A DNA stretch of 64,000 nucleotides from Longimicrobiales bacterium (GTDB lineage: Bacteria; Gemmatimonadota; Gemmatimonadetes; Longimicrobiales; Gaopeijiaceae). Below, piece after piece: positions 7,638 to 16,009 of this stretch. How positions within the stretch are numbered: position 1 is the first letter of the stretch; each line of letters begins with the position of its first letter. The position numbers were made by a program, and so were the translations under genes. The notes under the pieces are model-generated. The model did no database searches, was not told the origin of the DNA, and saw only the letters and a list, made by a program, of their open reading frames with translations. Where the stretch lies: NCBI GenBank assembly GCA_028823235.1, contig JAPKBW010000012.1, positions 34,156 to 98,155 on the forward strand, given 5' to 3'.

Positions 7638-9185
7638 TCAACGTCGGTAGTAGCGTGGATCCGTCGGCAACGAGGCCGGGTCGATCACCACCCCGGCCTT
7701 CATCACTCTCCAGAGCCTGCGGATGTTGGAGATGTCGGCCAACGGATCGGCGTCGAGGATCAGCAGATCTGCGATCTTCCCTGCCTCCACAGTTCCGACG
7801 CGGTCCAGGACTCCGGCTGCGGACGCTCCCGTCTTCGTAGCGGCGACAATGGCCTCGCTTGGCGTCATTCCGAGTCCGACCAGCCCTTCGATCGCGAGGA
7901 GTGTCCCCGTGCCAGGGTCGGCGAAGAACGGCACCGACGCACCCGCACCGGCCAGTTCCGGAATGCCCGAAGGAGCGTTGTCCGTGGCGATGGCGATTCT
8001 GCAGCCACCGCGGATAAGACGATGGTGATTCTCGCGCTCTCCGAGCACCTGAGCCCGGAGGTCACGGCTAGGGTTCTCCCGCGCCCAGCGCTCGAGCAGT
8101 TCCCGGTACTCAGGGACCCGATCGCGGATGTTCCGATAGGGCCACATCTCCGAGATCAGTTCCTCGGGCGAAGGCTCGCCGGCGCTGGCTCCGCTTCCCC
8201 TCGCCAGGAAGGCATCCGCCAGTGGGCCCCAGGTCATGTGGGAGAAGATCGCGCAGACCGTTCCACGCTCCTTAAGTACACGAATCACGTCGTCCGGGAT
8301 GAGTTGATCCCCGGGACTCCCGGCGTGGGTGATGATGTCCGCGCCCGCCTCCGCCGCGAGCAACAGCCCCTCCACGCTCGACGTGTGCACATCGACCTTG
8401 AGTCCTCGTCGGTGCGCCGTCTCGACGATCGTTCGCTGCACCCTCGGCGAGAAGACGATATGGACGGGTGGGTCGGTTCCATGCGTCGTTGCAGCGTACT
8501 TGATGAAGTCCGGCCCGAGGTCGATGTACCGATCAACTCGTTCTGCCACCTCAGCCGGCGACCGAGTCGTCAGGTCCACACCGAGGTCTGCCCATCCATG
8601 GAAGTATTCGTTGAAGAGCTTCTGTCTATCGGTCAGGGGCCCACGGTCATGATGTGGGCCACCCCATCCGATGATGTCACCAGCAACCATCAGACGCGGG
8701 CCCACGATGTCACCGGATGTAATGAGATCACGAATCTCGAGCAGCGGGGGCAGCGGCCCGTACGTGTCACGGACCGTGGTAACGCCCGACTTGAGCGCCA
8801 TCTGTGCAGCTTCGACGGCGTAGCCAAACTCAAGGATCGGGTTCTCTACTCCATACAGGAGCAGAGGAAAGAGGTCCTCATGAAAGCCCTGGCCCGTGAT
8901 ATGATTGTTGAGGTCGATGAAGCCTGGCACCACGAAGCGGCCCTGTCCGTCGATGACCTCCGCGCCCACTGGAATCTGCACCTGTGCCCGGGGCCCCACG
9001 AGCAGGATCTCTCCATTCTGGACCAGGACAGTCAGATCGCGAAGTGGCTCGCCACCGTGGCCATCGATCACCGTTGCACCGACTATGGCCGAGGTCTGCG
9101 CACCGGCTGGAGTGGGCATCGCCAACGCGAGGCAAACCGCGGCCGCCGCTACAGCAATGATCCGGAGGCGAGGGCGCGGCTGCAC
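7638..9185 (-). CDS. Secreted metal-dependent amidohydrolase, imidazolonepropionase-like, with altered HxH motif
   Basis: GTG at 9185, preceded by GGAG 7 nt away, gives a clean signal peptide (QPRPRLRII, hydrophobic core, PAGAQ) and a protein of about 515 residues; the upstream ATG at 9299 would add implausible sequence. Amidohydrolase features are DGHGGEPLRDLTVLV, PGFIDLNNH, a candidate carboxylated lysine in FIKYAATTHG, VDVHTSS, IITHAGSPG and IATDNAPSG. The canonical Asp-x-His-x-His is here Asp-Leu-Asn-Asn-His, so the first metal histidine is Asn. Related amidohydrolases with N-x-H are known to me, so this may be a subgroup rather than a dead enzyme. Likely role: periplasmic hydrolysis of a cyclic amide or peptide. 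Confidence 0.85.
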   Translation of the reverse strand: MQPRPRLRIIAVAAAAVCLALAMPTPAGAQTSAIVGATVIDGHGGEPLRDLTVLVQNGEILLVGPRAQVQIPVGAEVIDGQGRFVVPGFIDLNNHITGQGFHEDLFPLLLYGVENPILEFGYAVEAAQMALKSGVTTVRDTYGPLPPLLEIRDLITSGDIVGPRLMVAGDIIGWGGPHHDRGPLTDRQKLFNEYFHGWADLGVDLTTRSPAEVAERVDRYIDLGPDFIKYAATTHGTDPPVHIVFSPRVQRTIVETAHRRGLKVDVHTSSVEGLLLAAEAGADIITHAGSPGDQLIPDDVIRVLKERGTVCAIFSHMTWGPLADAFLARGSGASAGEPSPEELISEMWPYRNIRDRVPEYRELLERWARENPSRDLRAQVLGERENHHRLIRGGCRIAIATDNAPSGIPELAGAGASVPFFADPGTGTLLAIEGLVGLGMTPSEAIVAATKTGASAAGVLDRVGTVEAGKIADLLILDADPLADISNIRRLWRVMKAGVVIDPASLPTDPRYYRR

Positions 9186-9277
9186 GAAGGAACTCCAATC
9201 GAAGTCCAGTCGCACCTGACTAGCGGCTGGGAACGGGCGATGATGGGATACTGATAATCCAACACAGCGCAAGCTAG

Positions 9278-9685
9278 CTCCGCCCGGAGGGTGGCGCACT
9301 GAGGATCCTGGGGGACGGCACCGATGGAAGAACCGGCGTCTACCAGATGCTCACTATCTCGGATGAAATGAGAGACGAGATATCGGCCGGAGGTTCGGCA
9401 TCCCGCCTCCGACGCCTGTCCAGGGAAGCCAGCACAGGAACCCTGGAGTCGGACGCTCGACGTGCAGTAGCGGCGGGGCTCACGCTGCCGCATGAAGTGT
9501 CGAGCCTTCTGCTCGCCGAGGCCTCTATCGGACTCCCCTGCTCTCACTGCGAGGCGCGCGTCCCTTTCAGCGCGACCGGGTGCCCGCAATGTGGTCTCAG
9601 ACGAGAGCGCAACTGCGTGTGCGGTCGACCGCTCGACAAGGGTTGGCGCTACTGCCCCTGGTGTATCCGCCTCGTGAGCAGGTGA
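9278..9685 (+). pseudogene. C-terminal remnant of a GspE/PilB-type ATPase with double zinc ribbon
   Basis: The open frame begins after a stop at 9275-9277 and encodes GDGTDGRTGVYQMLTISDEM, the hallmark C-terminal segment of PilB/GspE ATPases (usually GxGYxGRxGxxEvl). It continues through EMRDEISAGG and LESDARRAVAAGLTLPHEV, the normal family end. It finishes with two zinc ribbons (CSHC, CPQC, CVCG, CPWC). No start codon precedes the ATPase segment; the ATG at 9347 falls inside it. Walker A and B boxes are absent. Together with 5816-6371 it looks like a gene whose core was lost when the MBL/amidohydrolase segment arrived. A short zinc-ribbon protein from ATG 9347 could still be made. Confidence 0.68.
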
Positions 9686-9745
9686 CCACGCGGACTTACA
9701 AGTCCGGGCGCCACTATTGGGATCCAGTGCCCCACCGGAATCATA

Positions 9746-10849
9746 TCAGCCGAACGTCACCACCCGGGTGGTGAGCGACTCGATCCACTCTTCGTCGATC
9801 TCAACTCCGATACCAGGACCCGTCGGCACCTGCATCATCCCGTCGGACACCACGAACTCCGGGGACACGATATCACGAGCCCAGTACCGACTGCTAGCAG
9901 AGATGTCGCCAGGAAGAGTGAAGCCCGGCAGAGACGCCAGGGCCACGTTGTGCGCGCGGCCAATCCCGGACTCGAGCATCCCACCACACCACACTGGGAG
10001 TCCGGCGTCCTGCATCATGTCGTGGATGCGCCGGCTAACGCCGAGTCCGCCGACGCGGCCCGGCTTGATGTTGATAATCCGACAGCTGCCAAGCTCAAGG
10101 GCCAGCTCCGTGTCACCCTCCGACTTAATCGACTCATCGAGGCAGACGGGTGTCTCGATCTCTTCCTGGAGGCGCGCATGGTGCAGGAAGTCGTCATAGC
10201 GGAGAGGCTGCTCGATCATCGTGAGATCAAGTGCGTCGAGTTCACGGAGCCGAGCGACGTCAGCAAGCGTGTACGCCGAGTTGGCGTCTGCCATGAACTT
10301 TACGTTGGGGTAGGCGGCTCGAAGGCCACCGAGCATCTCGATGTCGCGACCCGGTTTCACCTTGATCTTTACGCGGGCATAACCGTCTTCGATGAAGCCA
10401 GCGACCTGCTCGTGGAGCGCCTCGTCCGTTGACTTCAGCCCCACGCTCACACCGACCGAGACCGCTTCGCGCGTACCGCCAAGCTTCTGAGACAGCGACA
10501 CGCCATCGGCTCGCGCGGCCATGTCCCAGCCTGCCATTTCGACCGCAGCCTTGGTCATTCCGTGCCCTCGAATCCAGGACACAGGATCAAGAATCTCCTC
10601 CGGGCCCTCGACTTCACGCCCGACGATATTGGGGAGAATGTAGTCGGTCAGGATATGCCACGAGGTATCTGTCGTCTCATAGGAGTAAGCCGGGTCCGGG
10701 CCCGAGACGCACTCGCTCCAACCAACCAGCCCCTCTCCCTCGAGTGTGAGGAGGAGGACCCTGCAGTCTTGCATCCCTCCGCTCGAAATCTCGAAAAACT
10801 CTTTGAGGCGAAGTGGGATTTCGCGAAGCGTAGCGCGCTCGATTTTCAT
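9746..10849 (-). CDS. N-acylamino-acid racemase / o-succinylbenzoate synthase family (enolase superfamily)
   Basis: The 367-residue protein has the enolase-superfamily layout: N-terminal capping domain (~1-125) and a TIM barrel. Catalytic landmarks are KIKVKPG (base lysine, ~161-163), metal ligands in ADANSAYT, IEQPL and CLDES, and the opposite lysine in NIKPGRVGG. This set fits the OSBS/N-succinylamino-acid racemase subgroup. No other menaquinone genes are nearby. The neighbours, a COG3375-like GNAT and an M20 hydrolase, match the reported Geobacillus pathway that turns D- into L-amino acids through N-succinyl intermediates. I therefore favour racemase over menC. Its ATG overlaps the upstream flavoprotein stop in ATGA. 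Confidence 0.82.
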   Translation of the reverse strand: MKIERATLREIPLRLKEFFEISSGGMQDCRVLLLTLEGEGLVGWSECVSGPDPAYSYETTDTSWHILTDYILPNIVGREVEGPEEILDPVSWIRGHGMTKAAVEMAGWDMAARADGVSLSQKLGGTREAVSVGVSVGLKSTDEALHEQVAGFIEDGYARVKIKVKPGRDIEMLGGLRAAYPNVKFMADANSAYTLADVARLRELDALDLTMIEQPLRYDDFLHHARLQEEIETPVCLDESIKSEGDTELALELGSCRIINIKPGRVGGLGVSRRIHDMMQDAGLPVWCGGMLESGIGRAHNVALASLPGFTLPGDISASSRYWARDIVSPEFVVSDGMMQVPTGPGIGVEIDEEWIESLTTRVVTFG

Positions 10850-12072
10850 GTGGCTCCGTCCATGTGGACCGGTTTGTTTGGAAAAAGGGAGAACACCTCA
10901 TCGACCTGGTCCCATCCGACGCGGAGGAGAAAGGTCGTGTTCCTGCCGTACGACTTGCTGCCAAGAATATAGAAGTTCGGCTCAGGATTTCTCAGAGTGT
11001 CCGCACCGTGGCTCTCTTGGGCCAGGCAGTCGGCCGACGAGTCCGAGAGAAGGGCGGAAGCTAACGTCATCGGGCCCGACGTAGCCCAGCACTCATGAAC
11101 CTGAAGTTGCCGATACATCCTGTCGTCCCCGACCGACCCGGTCAGCGAGATAATGACATCCACGGTGACCATCTGATCGGCACCGAGGGACACGACGACG
11201 CCGTCAGTCGACGTGGTCAGCTCCTCGATTGAGCGGCCTAATCGTACATCAAAGGGCGAATCGTCACCGACCGCGAGTGCGAGGGACGTGCGCACGAGCG
11301 TGCCACGTGATCCAAGGGGATCGTCCTCAATCGCACTGAATGTGGGCGACGGATTCCGAATGATCCATGTAACACGAGTCTCAGGTTCAGCCTCAACAAT
11401 TTTCGCCAGTGAGATCGCCGCCGTCTGCGCCGAGTGCCCAGCCCCCACAAGGAGAATTCGCAGACCCGCCCAGCGGTCGGGAGAGTGAGAGACCGAGCCG
11501 GTGTCAAAATCCGGGAGCTGTCGGATGATGTGCTCGTCAGCAGCTTTCTCCCCTGGCGCCCCTACTCCGCCCTTGCCTAGCGCATTTGGTCGGTCGTACG
11601 TGCCGGTACAGTCGAGCACGACGTCAGCGAACTCGATACGCTCGCTGCCTTTCGAGTCGCGGATAAGCAATCGGAACGGAGGTGCCGCGCGTGCCGCGGT
11701 ACCGATCTCGTCGCTCTTCAGCAGTCCCTCACGCCCGATTTCGATGACCCTGCTGTCCGGACGCAAACACGGCCCGACGTCAGGCAACTCCGAGACGGGT
11801 CTCAACACCTGGTCGACAAGCTCAGTACCTGTCGGACACCTTTCCCCGGATGGAACCACTTGTCCCGAGTCCTCGAGAGCCTTCCGCATGCGCTCGGACA
11901 CACTCATGTCCCAGTGCGTGAAGAGACGAACATGCCCCCACTGTCTCACATTGCTCGCAGCCTCCTGGCCCGCTTCGAAGATCCGAAACGATCGTCCGGC
12001 TGCGACGGCCGCGAGCGCCGCCTCGAGTCCGACAGGGCCGGCTCCCAGTATGGCGATCTCAGGATAACTCAC
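10846..12072 (-). CDS. FAD/NAD(P)-binding flavoprotein oxidoreductase
   Basis: GTG at 12072 forms a GTGA overlap with the stop of the GNAT gene and gives 408 residues. The sequence begins directly with a dinucleotide-binding Rossmann motif (EIAILGAGPVGLEAALAA). A second Rossmann motif occurs at ~215 (RILLVGAGHSAQTAAISLA), and an ATG-like motif (VVLDCTGTYDRP) lies between. This is the architecture of two-dinucleotide-binding flavin enzymes such as flavin-containing monooxygenases and TrkA-type proteins. Substrate unknown. Four-nucleotide overlaps on both sides place it inside the putative D-amino-acid module. That suggests it acts on the same metabolite pool, but no such member is in the published three-gene pathway as I know it. 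Confidence 0.75.
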   Translation of the reverse strand: MSYPEIAILGAGPVGLEAALAAVAAGRSFRIFEAGQEAASNVRQWGHVRLFTHWDMSVSERMRKALEDSGQVVPSGERCPTGTELVDQVLRPVSELPDVGPCLRPDSRVIEIGREGLLKSDEIGTAARAAPPFRLLIRDSKGSERIEFADVVLDCTGTYDRPNALGKGGVGAPGEKAADEHIIRQLPDFDTGSVSHSPDRWAGLRILLVGAGHSAQTAAISLAKIVEAEPETRVTWIIRNPSPTFSAIEDDPLGSRGTLVRTSLALAVGDDSPFDVRLGRSIEELTTSTDGVVVSLGADQMVTVDVIISLTGSVGDDRMYRQLQVHECWATSGPMTLASALLSDSSADCLAQESHGADTLRNPEPNFYILGSKSYGRNTTFLLRVGWDQVDEVFSLFPNKPVHMDGAT

Positions 12073-12899
12073 TCGCACTCGGTTGAAGCAACCAGCACGT
12101 AGGTGGAGGCACGCTCTCCTCGCTCGAATTCTCTCACTTCGTAGCCACGACTCAGGTAGTACGTGAAAGCTGCGCGCGTAGCGTGCCGCCACTCGATCGC
12201 CAACTCGAGGTCATCTCGCATCAGAGCGGTGATGTCCGAAGGAATCGCCACCGCGACGCTTTCGTTCCTCGACAGCTCGTTCCGCACCGGCCTCAGGCGA
12301 CCATCCGTTTCGACGGCTTCAACCGCGAACGGAACCGGACCCGCCTCGACCGGAGCGAACGAAGACCGACCATCCAGTCGCCCCTCGACTCGCTCCGAAG
12401 AGAGTTCCCACAGGGCGATGAACCGATCAGTGCCGATGCCTCGATGCAGCGGGGAGTCCGTATCCCCATACATGTTCTCTTCGTACTCCCGCACAACCGC
12501 ACCCAGTCGGGTGAGGTTCAGGTGCGCATTTCGTGACTGGAGGGGGTCGAAGGTCCAGTACATCCTGTCGACGCCCACCTTCCTGACCCGATCTCTCTGA
12601 TACGCCTTAAGTCGTCGCCCCAGCCCCGTGTCACGAAGCCCAGGCCGTACTGCAAGCATGTCCGACCAGTGCGCCAACTCCCCGCGACGCACACCCGTCA
12701 TCCCGAACACAAAGCCCACCAGTTCGCCATGCGCATCGTAGGCGCCAGCAGCCACACCTCCGAGAATCTGGGCGACTTTCAGAATCGCTGGCGAGACCCT
12801 CTCCGAAAAACCGACACCCCACGTCGCCTCCTGAAGATCGACGCAGGCACAATATTCCTCGATCGAGGAAAAGTCGCGAATGGTATAGGGCTCCGTCAC
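12069..12899 (-). CDS. GNAT N-acyltransferase, COG3375-like (candidate amino-acid N-succinyltransferase)
   Basis: A 276-residue protein with one GNAT core in the first ~150 residues: VGFVFGMTGVRRGELAHWSD, then LAVRPGLRDTGLGRRLKAYQRD, the acyl-CoA pyrophosphate loop (RxxGxGxxL). The segment MYWTFDPLQSRNAHLNLTRLG is typical of the COG3375 group. The longer C-terminal half also matches that group. Members near N-succinylamino-acid racemases transfer succinyl groups to D-amino acids. Start ATG 12899 overlaps the preceding orphan gene (ATGA), and the end overlaps the flavoprotein gene (GTGA). The specific substrate is inferred only from context. Confidence 0.8.
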   Translation of the reverse strand: MTEPYTIRDFSSIEEYCACVDLQEATWGVGFSERVSPAILKVAQILGGVAAGAYDAHGELVGFVFGMTGVRRGELAHWSDMLAVRPGLRDTGLGRRLKAYQRDRVRKVGVDRMYWTFDPLQSRNAHLNLTRLGAVVREYEENMYGDTDSPLHRGIGTDRFIALWELSSERVEGRLDGRSSFAPVEAGPVPFAVEAVETDGRLRPVRNELSRNESVAVAIPSDITALMRDDLELAIEWRHATRAAFTYYLSRGYEVREFERGERASTYVLVASTECE

Positions 12900-13282
12900 T
12901 TGTCCCCTCTCGATCCGATCGCAGGCTCCAGCCGCCGATAAAGGCTCCCGGAGATGTCGAAAGGAATCTCTTCGCTAGTCGGAACGAAGGGTTTCATCCC
13001 CAGCCTGTGACCCTCGAACATCCCGTGGCCAAGGTGCCTGAGAGGCAGGAGGTCTTTCGAGAAACACGACTTCGAGGTCAGCGCCCCAAAGCAGCTTCCC
13101 CCTGTCACCGAAAGCATAAGCAGGTCTTCGCCGAGCTCCTCGTGCGTACCGGCGGCTTCGGGCGTGGCAAAACGCCGGGCGACGGCTCCGACAAGCATAT
13201 CTCCCGCCATGGACATGCACATTGGTCCAGCGGCGAGCTCGAACTTCTCCGCCTCGCCGTCCCTCGGTAGCACCTCAACCAC
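12896..13282 (-). CDS. Orphan 128-residue protein in the D-amino-acid module
   Basis: This protein has no signal peptide or membrane segment. Visible features are LAAGPMCMSMAGDMLVGAVARRF near residues 17-39, an acidic EELGEDLLMLSVTGGSCFGAL stretch, three cysteines (C22, C64 and C72, approximate) and a HLGHGMFEGHRLG histidine/glycine segment at ~83-95. I do not recognise the family. It overlaps the GNAT gene by 4 nt (ATGA), so it is translated together with it, and it follows the M20 hydrolase by about 105 nt. Coupling in the operon argues that it is real and functionally tied to the module. Confidence 0.62.
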   Translation of the reverse strand: MVEVLPRDGEAEKFELAAGPMCMSMAGDMLVGAVARRFATPEAAGTHEELGEDLLMLSVTGGSCFGALTSKSCFSKDLLPLRHLGHGMFEGHRLGMKPFVPTSEEIPFDISGSLYRRLEPAIGSRGDK

Positions 13283-13387
13283 GGCTATAGTCTCCCGTCC
13301 CCCATGTCGCTCTCTCCACGGGTTCGTATGGGAAAGGTCAAGCTGGCAGCTCCGCGATGCGCGTTACCGAACCGAACAGAACCGGAC

Positions 13388-14602
13388 TCATGATTCGCCG
13401 TCCTCAGCCATAAATGCGGAGTTGTCGACCGGCGCCATAAGGAGCCGGGCCAAAATTGCGCATCGGTCGAGTGATGGATCGATGACGATGTGTTCGTGGT
13501 CAGCGTGCGCCCCATCCCCCACACAGCCGAGGCCATCGAGTGTGGCAGTAAAAAGGCTGGTCGTGTTCCCGTCGGAGCCTCCGCCTGCCAAGGTGTGATC
13601 CAGGTCAAATCCGAGGTCGGCTCCCGCCTCCTGAGCTAGCTCCCAAAGACGGATATTCCTCGCAGTCCGCTCCAGGGGAGCGATGCGGACGCCTCCACTG
13701 ACTTCCAGACTGACGCCTGCTGTCACAGGTTCGGTCGCCTTGAGCAGCCGCTCAACCTCCCTGCCATCCTCCGACGTCACGACCCGCACATCCACCACGC
13801 AACGGGCGTCGGCGGCGACTACGTTGGGTCGAGTTCCGCCATCGATCAGTCCGACGTTCAGCGTACGGCCAAGTTTCGGCGCATTCAGTGCGTTCACCTG
13901 CTGAATGACGTGTGAGAGCTCAAGTATTGCACTGGCGCCCGCCTCGGGATCAAGCCCAGCATGTGCCGCTCGGCCTCGGACGACAATCTCGAACTGACCC
14001 ACGCCCTTTCGGGCCGTCTTGATAAGGCCCGACGGGCCCAGCGAGGGCTCTAGTACGAGGGCACGGCTCGCCTGACGCGCCAGGCGCCTGACATGTCGTT
14101 TTGAATCGGGGCTTCCCACTTCCTCGTCGGCGTTCACGAAGATCACCGGGGAGAGCGAAGGCTCGACGCCAAGGTCCCGCAGCGCACGCAAGGCGAAGAT
14201 GATCTGGGTCAGACCACCCTTCATGTCGAGCGTTCCTGGGCCGTACAGCCTCCCTCCGTCAGTGTGGACGGGCATGCGCTCGAGCGTATGGAGCGGCCAG
14301 ACAGTGTCACTATGCCCCATAAGGAGCTGGGTCGGAGCACCACGACGCCGACGCTTCGGCACCGCAAGTAAGTGGTTTCCACTCACTCGTCCGGGCACGA
14401 TACGCACGTCGAAACCCAACTCCTCGAAGGCAGGGCCAATCAGAGCGTGAACGTCGCCTTGAGTCTCCGGATGGTCCGTTGGTGACTCAACTCGACACAA
14501 TGTGGTGAGAAAGTCGACGAATTCATCTCTCATCCCTCGAACCAGGTCGAGTGTCCGTTTTCCGTCTTCCGTCGCCCGCGCCGGGTCATGTAGGATGCTC
14601 AT
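13388..14602 (-). CDS. M20-family metallopeptidase/deacylase (candidate N-succinyl-L-amino-acid hydrolase)
   Basis: The protein has the full M20 set: LLMGHSDTVWP (first metal His/Asp), GTLDMKGGLTQIIFAL (bridging Asp), VNADEEVGSPDSKR (general base Glu and metal Glu), and a C-terminal LAGGGSDGN with HADHEHI. The dimerisation domain (~190-300) includes RGRAAHAGLDPEAGASA. It is closest in pattern to glutamate carboxypeptidase/ArgE-type enzymes. I prefer ATG 14602 (MSILHDPA), 404 residues, over 14623, though neither has a strong Shine-Dalgarno. With the downstream GNAT and racemase it would release the L-amino acid from its N-acyl form. That role is inferred from context. Confidence 0.85.
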   Translation of the reverse strand: MSILHDPARATEDGKRTLDLVRGMRDEFVDFLTTLCRVESPTDHPETQGDVHALIGPAFEELGFDVRIVPGRVSGNHLLAVPKRRRRGAPTQLLMGHSDTVWPLHTLERMPVHTDGGRLYGPGTLDMKGGLTQIIFALRALRDLGVEPSLSPVIFVNADEEVGSPDSKRHVRRLARQASRALVLEPSLGPSGLIKTARKGVGQFEIVVRGRAAHAGLDPEAGASAILELSHVIQQVNALNAPKLGRTLNVGLIDGGTRPNVVAADARCVVDVRVVTSEDGREVERLLKATEPVTAGVSLEVSGGVRIAPLERTARNIRLWELAQEAGADLGFDLDHTLAGGGSDGNTTSLFTATLDGLGCVGDGAHADHEHIVIDPSLDRCAILARLLMAPVDNSAFMAEDGES

Positions 14603-14659
14603 GTCAGCGTGACCACCCACCATGGGAGGGGAAAGCAGGCGTCTCGATTTCTGTCATGC

Positions 14660-16009
14660 TCACTGATAATATCCTGCCTTTTCGTAGCTCTCGTCGAGAA
14701 GTTCGACTGGGTGCACGACAGCACCGGACTGTCCCTGGATGCGCAGGCCCGCCCCAATCTGCATCATGCAGCCCGGGTTCGGGGTGCAAGCGACATCCGC
14801 TTGCTCAGCACGGACTGCCTTAATTTTGTCTCCTCCGATCTGGCCGCCTAGGTCAGGATGAGTCATTCCATAGATGCCCGCCCCTCCGCAACACTCGTCA
14901 GCTTGCTGGACGACTCGCACCTCGACACCCGGGATCGCGGCAAGTACGTCGAGAGGCGCCGACTCGACCCCCTGAGCGTGCAGCAGGTGGCAGGGGTGGT
15001 CGTACGCGACACTGCACAACACCTCCGCGCCCCGACGGGGCCCGGCCACCGCCAGCAGTTCGGTTACGTCGCGTACTCGCTCGCTGAATGCACGTGCACG
15101 AGAGGCGTACACAGCGTCTTGCTCGAGCAGCGTGCCGTACTCCTTCATCGCCGCACCGCAGCCGGCTGCATTCACCGCCACACGATCAGTCCCAGCGGCC
15201 TCGAAAGCATCGATGTTGCGACGAGCGAGCCGCCTCGCACCCTCGAGGTCACCCCCATGCGCATGCAAGGCTCCGCAGCAATCCTGCCCCAGAGCATCAC
15301 AAATCACGTACCCATTCGCGTATAACGTACGCGCTGTCGCGTCGTTGACCCGGCCGTACAAGCCCGCTTGAACGCATCCATGCAGCACCGCGACCGAGCC
15401 CAACTCGGCACTCGCATCGGCTTCGCCATTCCTCGCAACCGGCGGAACCACCAGCCGGCTTGAGGCGGTCCTCGAGTCCTCGCTGGCCGCCAGCATAGCC
15501 AGTGCGAGGCGCACGGTACCGAGCGCTCCCTGACTAGGAAGGACACGCACGCCGAAAGCGGCGAGCCCTGAGGCTCGCACCAGGCGACCTCCGAGAAAGA
15601 AGGGTCGTCGGATCCAGGCTGACCCCATAACCGTGAGGAGGGCCCGGGTCAGCACACTAGGGGGTTTCACATTAGTGGCGACGTCTCGAGCCAGCTCGAG
15701 AAGGGTCCCGTACTCGACCCCCGATGGGCACACGGGCTCGCAGGCGCGACACCCGAGACACCTGTCGATGTGCGTCTGAAAAGCTGTTGACGACGCATCG
15801 AGGCGCCCTTCCACGACAGCTTTCATCAGGTGTAAGCGGCCGCGCGGCGAGTCGTTTTCGTCCCCTAGACGATTATACGTCGGGCAAGCAGGGAGACAGA
15901 AGCCACAATGCACGCATGGCAGTAAACGCTCGCGTTGCGCGTCGAGTGCCACGGACAAGCGGTCAGCCGCGGACCCCGTTTCCGACGTGGTCTCGTGCGA
16001 GGCATTCAT
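14660..16009 (-). CDS. glcF: Glycolate/D-lactate dehydrogenase iron-sulfur subunit
   Basis: Two 4Fe-4S ferredoxin motifs are near the N-terminus: CVHCGFCLPACPTY and CLGCRACEPVCPSG. They are followed by two cysteine-rich CCG-type domains (DCCGALHAHGG, ECCGGAGIYG), the standard GlcF architecture. ATG 16009 overlaps the glcE stop (ATGA) and gives 449 residues; the alternative at 16036 is less economical. It passes electrons from the FAD subunits toward the quinone pool at the inner membrane. It forms a three-gene unit with the two FAD subunits directly upstream. Confidence 0.92.
   Translation of the reverse strand: MNASHETTSETGSAADRLSVALDAQRERLLPCVHCGFCLPACPTYNRLGDENDSPRGRLHLMKAVVEGRLDASSTAFQTHIDRCLGCRACEPVCPSGVEYGTLLELARDVATNVKPPSVLTRALLTVMGSAWIRRPFFLGGRLVRASGLAAFGVRVLPSQGALGTVRLALAMLAASEDSRTASSRLVVPPVARNGEADASAELGSVAVLHGCVQAGLYGRVNDATARTLYANGYVICDALGQDCCGALHAHGGDLEGARRLARRNIDAFEAAGTDRVAVNAAGCGAAMKEYGTLLEQDAVYASRARAFSERVRDVTELLAVAGPRRGAEVLCSVAYDHPCHLLHAQGVESAPLDVLAAIPGVEVRVVQQADECCGGAGIYGMTHPDLGGQIGGDKIKAVRAEQADVACTPNPGCMMQIGAGLRIQGQSGAVVHPVELLDESYEKAGYYQ

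Noticed and set aside
7566..9254. Long plus-strand frame (562 codons) opposite the amidohydrolase
   Set aside because: The opposite strand encodes a full amidohydrolase with conserved motifs; this frame is an Arg/His-rich shadow typical of GC-rich DNA.
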